Of a stretch of 64,000 nt of DNA, positions 56,003-64,000 are shown piece by piece. The stretch comes from Lytechinus pictus. Its lineage: Eukaryota; Echinodermata; Echinoidea; Temnopleuroida; Toxopneustidae. Under the pieces are notes generated by a model. It was not told the origin of the DNA. It ran no database searches and saw only the letters and a program-made list of their open reading frames with translations. Each line of letters opens with the position of its first letter. Position 1 is the first letter of the stretch. Location: assembly GCF_037042905.1 (NCBI RefSeq), contig NC_087258.1, forward strand, positions 2,805,001-2,869,000. Reading direction: 5' to 3'. The translations under genes were made by a program, and so were the position numbers.

Positions 56003-58880
56003 AATCATTGTGGTTTGGTCATCTCTTCCTTGTCTCAAATACTCATATTGGAAATGGCATTATTGGGGTGGGGTAGCGTAGGAAGGATGACAGGCGATTT
56101 CACCCTCATCCCAGCCTATTTAATCCCCAAAACTCCCAAATGGAATGCTTTCATTTGGGTTCAACCGTCTTTTCTTGAGTCGCCCCAAGATCTGCCACAG
56201 ACAGTATTGTTCTAACAATACAGCAGAATTATGATAGTTGCATTCACGGCATAATAACTTGTGCAAAATATACAGCCCTTAAAATGAATGAAATGGCACC
56301 CCCGGAATCCAGTATTCGCCCCAATGTGAATATAAACGTAGCCCCCCCCCCCCCCCCCCGGAATTATTTCCTACCCTCGTGTGTGTGTGTGTGGGGGGGG
56401 GGGAGAGGGGGTTGATAACACACTGTTTTGTTGACATTGGTCATAAATGTGTGTACTTCAGAATTATGGATGGCCATATGCTATTTTCATATATAAAGAG
56501 ATCTCATATAATGCATTCATGATAGGGAGTGGTATTGACAACCTCGGTGTCATTTTTAGTTTAATAACGAGCTAGATGCAGTTTAAATGAAATAGGAACA
56601 TATAGGTGTATTAACATGAGCGAGCTGCTTTAGAATGATGCATTAATATTACATTTACTAAGTAAACTTCCAGCCAATGTGTAGATAGGTCACAGATGAT
56701 TAATCTGTTTGATACACATAGCAATACCAGTATTATGTCCAATATAAATGTAATCTTATCCTGATTGCTGTTTTGAGAAGTAAGATGAAAAATTGGAATG
56801 TATTGTGCAAGTATTTCTTTATAGACTTTATGTAAATATGGATGTAAATAGCTGCAAAGTTTATCAATTATGAAATTATATTATTGGCTTGAGAGCAAGA
56901 AAGGAGTGTAAAGCTTTGATGTCTATCAATATTGAGGTGCATCTTTTGATGTTCAATATTCTTTAGCTAAATTTGTGAGATATTTCCTATTTTTGAGCAA
57001 GCGCCATGAGCGCCCAGCTGAGGTGGATACCGGCGCTATACAAGAAACCATCATCATTAAATATATTTATCATTTCTTATTTCCAGTGATCTGGGGCCAA
57101 ATTCATATTACTTACATCTCTGGTAACAGTCAGTCCGCAAGCCCCTGTGTTAATGAGCAAATGAGCAAGATTTATCCAAGTCCTCTCGTGGCTGAATTCA
57201 TGTCCCTGCAAAATCTCGTGAATTGTGAGACTTTCTTTCTCAAAGAATTTAACCACTTTCTCCTTGAGTAATATTGATTATTTTTGTACCATGGGCAAGA
57301 GTAAATGTTACCCTTTTATATTGGTCATTTCTTTTGAATGAAATATTTTGATAAATAAGTGAATTTTTCACCTGAAAAGATGCATCAAACAGAATTTTCT
57401 TCATCTGTTTTCACTTGCAAATTGTGCAACATTTTGTGTTTTAGGCACCAACATTATTTATATCATCAGAAAGCTCAAACTCTGTACTTTCTTACAATGT
57501 CACTCGTGATATGTGGCATCTTTTAGATGGGTCAGCAGCCAGTTATTTCCATCAAGATGCAAGACGAGATTTCTGAAATTTCTGAGTAACATAAAATCCA
57601 GAGTTCTGATTGGCTGAATATTGTTTTCAAAACAAACAGGCGCGAGTAATTTGAAGAGATTACCACATGGTGAGTGTGACCTTGCAGAGGCCCAGTGTGG
57701 GGAACATTGGAATTTGCGTGGGTGTGTGGTCTATGACCAATCAGAGCGCAGTATTCTTGTTTTTGAGCTGCAAAATGTACTTGGCCTATGAAAAGCTGGC
57801 TGCTGACCCATCTAACATACATCTTCTTATAAAAATTATATCATATTAAAGCTTAGATCTTCAGCTTTATCATGATTTAAAAATCATTTGTGCCTAAACA
57901 GAAATTAAGTGTGAAAACAACAACTTTTGTTGCATGAAAACCATTATTTCATGTTTTAGATCAAAAGTTTCCCCTATATTACAACATTCTTTTAAAAATC
58001 CAAACACATGACCTAAAAGAAAGATTCTTCTTCTTTACAAAGATACCAAAAACATGAAATTTTGTCAATATTTAGAGCAGCAATGGCCGAATAAAAAGAG
58101 GTGTTTTGGTTCGCACCAAGCTCATTAACTATGCAAAAACCCTCTTGTCATGAATATCACTTGGATAAAAGAAGCTACTTTTTCAGGGCTTGCGGACTGA
58201 CTGTAACATTGTCATTGTAACTACCATGGAAACCTTGAATGTGATTGGCTTCTGAGCCATGTTACCATTCCTTCATTGAAAAAATAATGGTAAAAGTTGT
58301 AACTATATGAATTAGGCCCCTGCCCCCCTGGATGTGTTTGTATTTCCGAATTTCAGCTGAAGTTTGACATTTTTCCAGACATTTACACAGAACTTAGTCT
58401 ATAAGTGTATGAACACTGACCAAGAATCTTCATTCAAAATACATTGTTTGACAGACTACACAATTTTGATTTGAGGGGCATTTACTCTTTCGGCTATGTT
58501 CATCTAGCGCTGCGCAGTGGCTGCTGGGCCCATGATCAATTGGCCAAAACGAATTTTTAGAGCGTTTCTATATCAGATTTATATATCGAATGAGAAAAAT
58601 ATGGATATGGAAATATATAAATACCATTGTTTCTTTCTTTAATAGGTCATCATTTTCAGATCTCCCTACATTTGAAATAATAAAAGTAATAAGTTTCATT
58701 ATCTGTCGTATTTTTCCCCTTTGTGTTCCTTTGGAATTACAAGTACGTCTTCCCAAATCTTATCTCTTGTGACCAAATTAACCTGTTTGAATAAGGGCAA
58801 CATTTCACTTTGAAGAAGTGAATAACACACATGCTGTGTGTATAAATGTGGCCAGAAAAATTGCTTTGACTTGATCATTT
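56003..58880. other. 3' UTR and downstream flank of the WD40 gene
   Basis: The 3' UTR begins here but its end could not be fixed. It contains C18, (GT)n and G tracts at 56342-56403, a SINE tail remnant at about 57000-57045 (GCGCCATGAGCGCCCAGCTG) and a MITE fragment at 58195-58320 resembling 43711-43815. No further exon recognised. Confidence 0.4.
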
Positions 58881-58894
58881 TCAGCTTGTGACAT

Positions 58895-59155
58895 CACAAT
58901 GGGTTATCGCGTTGGGTCGAGCGAATCCTGACCTTAATTCCAAAAACGTTGGGTCCAGTTTACCTGACCATTTGAGAATTTGGCTATAATTTTCACAAAA
59001 CATCGGGTAAATTGGTCCCGACCTGTCAGGAATTTAGGGGGGGGGGCCTTTTCTCAAATGGGCGGGTAAACTGGACCCCATGTGGTGGGAATTTAGGCGG
59101 TCCCTTTCTCGAATGGTCGAGTTATGCGATTACCGACCTGTCACGATAACCCTAT
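58895..59155. repeat. Repeat with GGGTTATCG termini
   Basis: GGGTTATCGCG (58900) and CGATAACCC (59143) are inverted. Between them TGGTC/GGGTAAA(T/C)TGG words repeat about every 60 bp. Boundaries are uncertain. Confidence 0.45.
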
Positions 59156-59514
59156 GATTTTGTGATTCATAGGAGGTTGAACTACATGAAGACTTTATTT
59201 TCCATATGAATTCTATTCTGTAATTCCCTCCGAGAATTATTAAATTCAGAATTTTTTTTTTGAAAATGCCCCCTCTAATTACAGTACTTTGAATAAGGCA
59301 TTTTAAAATGTCATTGTGTATTCAATTGTCTTTATATGGATATATTATATTGGTGTTTTGTAGACCAAATTAGCATTCTGTCTTATTTGCGCTGAAAATG
59401 TGCCGTGAAATGTGCCATCATTTATAATCATTGTAAATTATGAAATATATTAAATATCGAATGTGCAATTTGTGTTTGAACTTGTTACTAGACTGACTTT
59501 TAATTATCGTAGAG

Positions 59515-59880
59515 AAGGGGGGGGGGGGTGACTGAGGAAAGAGGGGAGGGGTGGAAAAAGAGAAATGGAAGAAAAAGGATGTGGGAGGAAAGGAAATAGT
59601 AGGAGAAGCTTAGAAGAAGATTAGTAGAAAGGATCGAGAAAAGGGAAGAAGTAAAGAAATGTGAGAAGTCGAGAATGGAGAGGAGGAAAGGAATGAAAAG
59701 ATATGAAAGTGGAGAAGTAGAAGAGAATGAAATGGAGAGTGCATGATGAGGAGTGGAATGAAATGGAAGAAATGAAGAGAGGTGAAGAAAGGAGAATGAA
59801 ATTGAGGAAAGGAGAAATAGAAGAAAAAGAGGATATGAATAAAGAAAAGGAAGAAAAGGAGGACAAGCAAAAACAGAGGA
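59515..59880. repeat. Purine-rich (GAAGAAA/GGAGAA) tract
   Basis: Almost only A/G on the plus strand after a run of 11 G. Minus-strand Ser/Phe/Leu frames here are artefacts. Confidence 0.85.
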
Positions 59881-60079
59881 AAATACTATTGTTTTAATCG
59901 ATCAAGGGCTGGGGTATATCCTACTTTGAGAAAGATTTCAATGACTTGAATGGGTATGTGATCTTATAGAGTAACAGGATCCATTTGCTTCACCTATATC
60001 AACTTGTCTGTTTTTTCTTTTTCCTCTTACAGCAAGTTTTTATTTGGGTTGGATTTCTAGTAGTAGACTAGCTGATGTA

Positions 60080-60330
60080 GGAAGCTCAGAAAGTAAAGCT
60101 ATCGAGAGGGTGGAGGGCATAGGAAGCGAGAGAGGTAATTAAAGGAGGAAACGATGGAGGAGAGGGGGTAACAAGGGGGGGGGGGTGGAGGCCGTAGATA
60201 ATGGAGGAGGATCAGGCAAGGAGCCCCATAGGCCTGGGAAGGAGGAAGAAGAGAAGGGGGGGGGCAGGAATTAGGGGCGGGATCAGGAAGAGTGTGGACA
60301 AATTGAGGGGAAAAAATATTAGGCTAGGAT
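60080..60330. repeat. Purine-rich G-run tract
   Basis: GGAGG, AGAGG and G-run words dominate, with no coding potential. Confidence 0.7.
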
Positions 60331-61399
60331 GATGAGAAGCGCGGAGCTAGAGGAGGCCACATGTTTTGGTTTAATTACTGACTACTAGTACCGTACTTAT
60401 GTGAAGTTGGACGAACTTTCAAGTGGTATACGAGATGTAGCCAAATCTGGCCATCCGATGATACTAGTGATAGATCACCAAGCAAAATATATGCACGGTT
60501 CAGATGCGCATGCGTGCATCCATTAAGATAAGAAGTGCAGCTGTGCCTAGTGTAGCGGATTCTGTCACTGTAAGTTGGTCATTGTTTGCGTTTTAGTTTC
60601 CAAAGTAAATAAATAAAAAAAAACATTCTTAATTCTTTAAGGTGAATAAAGATCGATTTATTATTTTAAATGTAATTCTCATACTCTAGAGTCATGTTTT
60701 GCTTGTAAAACACGAACGACATAAACCTATCGTTTAGTACAGTCCCATACGCGTATATTTTTGTGGTAAATTCGGCCAGTTTTTTTAAAGAATTTTTTTT
60801 GGGGGGCCATTACTTACTAGGCCCACCAATTACGAAGCAAGTCCGACCGACGTCCTGCTCTTCTCCGCACAGCTGATTGGGACGTGGGGTATATCTCAAA
60901 TCTTTGTCTGAGCGAAATCGCCTCTTAATTCGGACCGTACGCTGGGGCCGCGGCACTCTAGGCGACACCCCAATACTTACCCGTGCTAATAAACTGGGAC
61001 TCCACTCACGCGCATTTGGGCCGCCCTAGCTTAGAACTAAGCAATATTATCTAGAAATTGTTACATTGTAGTCATGAAATATGTTCTATTAAATAAATTG
61101 ATAATGTTTAATCGGTACTCACCGGTTCTTTTGTTGCATTTTCAGACCATTTCTCACAATTCTTCGTAAATATCTGCGGCAAATTTTGTCGCCATAGACA
61201 GCTTAACATCCATCTTTATTGATAAATGGAGCGCCCTTTACGATAGTTGTTAATGCCGCGGAGAAATCGTTAGGCATTTTGGCCTGTGTTCAAGGCGTAG
61301 CTGTTCTATTTTTTTTTATAGGTATGAGATCGAAATCACAGCGAGTATTTACACTCTTCCATAATGATTCCGAAAGGGAGGCGCAACACCCCCCACCCA
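60331..61399. other. Stretch with a possible 5' exon on the minus strand
   Basis: The block 60840-61215 is GC-richer than its neighbours and has two minus-strand donor-like sites (GTAAGTATT at about 60970, GTGAGTACC at about 61124). No open frame of useful length reaches them, so no gene is called. Confidence 0.25.
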
Positions 61400-61713
61400 C
61401 AGGGGCGCAAATTCCAGGGGGACATGTCCCCCTCACCTAGAATAGTAGGGGGACACATTATGAAATGTCATCCCCCTACTATTTTGGGTCTTTTCATTCA
61501 AAATCGAAATAAAATATGTATTTTGGAAGAGACGATCTTACTTTTGGGGTGCCCTTTTTTTTTGCTTGTTTGCTTATCAAATTTCTTTTGGTCAAGATGA
61601 CCTTCTTTTTGGGGTGATAAACCTTCTTTTTTGTTTTTGTTTGTTTGTTTTTTTCTTGTCAAATTTTCCAGCCCCTGGTCCCGGCTACCTTTAGGGAGAG
61701 ATTTCCGCCCTTG
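61400..61713. mobile_element. MITE with CAGGGGCGCAAAT termini
   Basis: The left end is CAGGGGCGCAAATTCCAGGG and the right end inverts to CAAGGGCGGAAAT. It is T-rich with CTTGTCAAATTTTC and GGTGATAA blocks shared with 8577-8703. No clear target duplication. Confidence 0.6.
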
Positions 61714-62427
61714 CCTAACAGTACACTTGATATTGTTTGCGAATCTGCGTGGGCGTCGGGGGCTGGGGGATGAGGAAAAGCGGTGAGACGAGAAAAAAAA
61801 ATAGAAGGAAAAAGAGGACAGAAAAAAAAGTGAACGAAAGAAAAATTAATGGAAAATAAAAGGGAGGAGAAAATAGTGAGAAAAGTGATGGGTAGGTCGA
61901 GATTTTATGTGTCCGTGCAAAAAGAAATGAGCAGAGGTTGAGATGTTGTCTGTTTGGGCAAATGTCTGTCTGTTTGTTGGACTGGCGCCTGTTGCAAAAA
62001 TTATTAAGCTGATGGAATCAGAAAGTTCCAACTGCTTCATGTCATACCGACAGTGACAGGATTAAGCGGTTGTATATATAAATCACGCTCTAAAACTGTG
62101 TTCTTTATTAAAAAGTTGTCCTTCATATCCATTTTCGCAAAAGAATATCAAGTTTTCAATTAATTGTCTATAGTTATCCTGTTTATGATAAAAATACTTA
62201 GAAATTGGGTTAGGTTAGGGTTATCAAATTATCGGGGCAGAAAATATATTTTTTCAGTTCGCGCGTCGAGCTGGCATTAGTGATCAGTGAGATTATGTTT
62301 TTAATGACATTCATTCTATTCACAGCAATATATTATTAAACATAGCCGCATGAATTATAGATAGGTCTATAGTTATCAGGTGAATAATTTACCGCTACAC
62401 ACTGATCATGCGGATACTGTTTTGTAA
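61714..62427. other. Unassigned stretch
   Basis: It contains an A/G-rich segment (61770-61885) and AT-rich sequence. Nothing recognised. Confidence 0.4.
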
Positions 62428-62908
62428 AGGGGAATTTCACCTTGATAAAAAGATTGTGAAAATATAGGCCAAAGAAAAATAATTTCAAAACATAGGTGAA
62501 GGTGTTATTAAAAAAAAATGGAGTTAGTAGAATTTCGAATGCTTGATTTGTGACGTCATAAACGAACAGTTGCTCAATATTCTATGTAATACAAAATGCA
62601 AAAATTTCCCATTTTTAATGGACCGTAATGACCCACTTTTTTCTTTTTGGAGAGAGTATGAAGTTATCTATTGACATACTGAATGTACAATAAAAGTCAT
62701 TATCACGTATTTCTTGACATTTCATTTACTTTTTACCATAATTATATCCGATATAGCTGCTCGCAAAGGCCTACGCCGTCACAAATAATTATTTAAAAAA
62801 TCTCACCTTTAATTATTTTTTGGTGGGGGATGGATTTTTCCTGAACGCATACCAATTTTTCAAATTATTTTTTCTGCTATTTTCATAATTAACTTTAAAT
62901 AAATTCAC
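62428..62908. mobile_element. TTAA-type MITE, family 1 copy C, eroded
   Basis: It starts AGGGGAATTTCACCTTGA after GTAA and shares ATTTGTGACGTCATAAACGA and the TCTGCTATTTTCATAAT block with copies A and B. The right terminus is decayed, so the end is approximate. Confidence 0.7.
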
Positions 62909-62952
62909 CTATGCACTACTTAATTTTTTCAAAGACAAAATAACAAAATTAC

Positions 62953-63020
62953 ATCTAGTCTTCATCATCACCATCATCACCAACTTCATTCTCATCATAA
63001 TCACCACTACCACCATCATT

Positions 63021-63057
<37 letters not shown>

Positions 63058-63110
63058 CCGCCACCATCACCACCACCATCATCATCACCAAGATAATTTT
63101 CATCATCATC
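62953..63110. repeat. (ATC)n/(ACC)n trinucleotide microsatellite
   Basis: The central part is twelve uninterrupted CAT units, with ACC interruptions on both sides. The poly-Met/Val frame on the minus strand is an artefact. Confidence 0.93.
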
Positions 63111-63575
63111 ATCTTTCTTTTTTTTTCTTTTTTTTTCCCCTTCCCTTCTTCTTTTTTTCCTTCCTATTTTCCTCCCTTTTTAGAGGGGCACACCACCAAA
63201 TAAATATGTTTGTTGTTGTTGTATATAAGTTGGCGGATGCCTCATGAAATGAAATAAAAGAGAAAATAAGGAAATGGAAAAAGTAAGAAGAAGGATAAGA
63301 AGAAAAAAAGAAAGCCAAACAAACAAGACAAAATAATATCAAAATTTTGTAATAAAGTCAGTCTGTTTAATAATTATGTTTTCAATGAAATGAGACATAA
63401 AAGAATTGAAACAAGTAAAAAGGGCTACATCATAGTTAAAAGAAATAGAGGGAAGCTCCGAGACAATAAAAAGTGTTTAAAAAATCAGAAAAGACTTTGA
63501 AACACTCTGAACACGAGTATGATATATAAAAAAATTGGGAATAAGCGAGGACAAGTAGGTGAGGGACCCCCCCCC
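63111..63575. other. T-rich then A-rich unassigned stretch
   Basis: Polypyrimidine at 63111-63180 and A/G-rich at 63240-63330. No gene. Confidence 0.5.
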
Positions 63576-64000
63576 CCTCTCTCTCTAGTTATTTACTCAA
63601 ACTCGCATATACAAGAGAAGAAATTCTTACTAATCAAAATATTGTGAGCAAAAAGCATGAGCTGACATTTTTTTTAATATTCAAAACTGATAGAGAGACA
63701 CATTTTGAACAATTCATGAAACATAATAATCATTCATTATAGTTACCAATCGGATTGCGACAAGATCTGAGAATTAGAAATTCATTAAAAGCATAAAATT
63801 GTATAACATTAAAATAAGACGGGCGCAACGCATGAGCTAAAGCTTTATATACCAATTAAAAATTTGGACATTTTTAGCGCTTTCGGTAGTCATGAAAAAG
63901 ATTCATATTTCATGAAAGCTCAAATCCCGAGGAGGAATATTTTTTATTAATTGACTTAAAAAAGGCTGTTCTAATTAAGCCCCATTTAATATTTGATTAC
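63576..64000. repeat. Diverged GCGAAGC-type array, continuing past the window edge
   Basis: GAGCAAAAAGCATGAGCTGA and GGGCGCAACGCATGAGCTAA lie about 170 bp apart, with intervening TTTTAATATTCAAAACTGA, ACATTTTGAAC and TAGTCATGAA blocks matching the 31-34 kb units. The T-rich/C-run sequence before it resembles an element end. Confidence 0.6.

Noticed and set aside
62909..63112. Poly-Met/Val protein on the minus strand
   Set aside because: It is a direct translation of an (ATC)n microsatellite.

Overview
This is eukaryotic nuclear DNA from a marine invertebrate, most probably an echinoderm of the sea-urchin type. It has two intron-rich protein-coding genes in a repeat-dense, AT-rich background. 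The echinoderm call rests on the abundance of ACATGTA-type words and on several interspersed repeats I recall from echinoid genomes: the GCGAAGCGCGAGC array repeat, the TTAA-flanked elements beginning AGGGGAAGTTCACC, and a tRNA-like SINE. That recollection is not a database result, and another deuterostome cannot be excluded. There is no sign of prokaryotic, plasmid or phage content.

Layout: 1-7595 is gene-free DNA downstream of gene 1 and holds an internally deleted hAT transposon with a recognisable transposase remnant. 7596-27981 (minus strand) is a complete 12-exon gene for an MFSD8/CLN7-like major facilitator protein of 552 residues; every splice junction could be placed and the reading frame closes. 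27998-38682 is dense in transposons: Tc1-like, hAT-like, SINE, palindromic MITEs, satellite-like arrays and a GGCGCCCC minisatellite. 38683-38779 (minus strand) is a well-formed first coding exon of unknown affiliation. It lies head-to-head with gene 2, whose ATG is 400 bp away, which suggests a bidirectional promoter. 39179-56002 (plus strand) is a complete 10-exon gene for a 581-residue WD40-repeat protein. It has a short basic N-terminal helix resembling the PYM/eIF2A C-terminal motif, and an acidic/serine, polybasic C-terminus ending in a CAAX-like tetrapeptide. 56003-64000 is gene-free apart from a possible 5' exon near 61.1 kb, and holds purine-rich tracts and more repeats.

Much of the non-coding sequence resolves into non-autonomous DNA transposons. 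Several have perfect target-site duplications: 8 bp for hAT-type elements, TTAA for piggyBac/Kolobok-like elements and TA for Tc1/mariner/pogo-like elements. The most striking are a 1.7-kb hAT-type element whose interior is the GCGAAGCGCGAGC array, a 2-kb hAT-type element carrying a 1-kb polypyrimidine tract inside gene 1, a 3.5-kb inverted-repeat element built of GGCGGCCATCTTG hairpin units inside gene 2, and a MITE inserted 11 nt from a splice donor of gene 2.

The two genes have no evident shared pathway. The MFSD8-like protein is predicted to be a lysosomal membrane transporter. The WD40 protein is a scaffold of unknown partners, possibly membrane-tethered. I found no RNA genes beyond tRNA-derived SINE heads, no CRISPR array and no operon-like structure.
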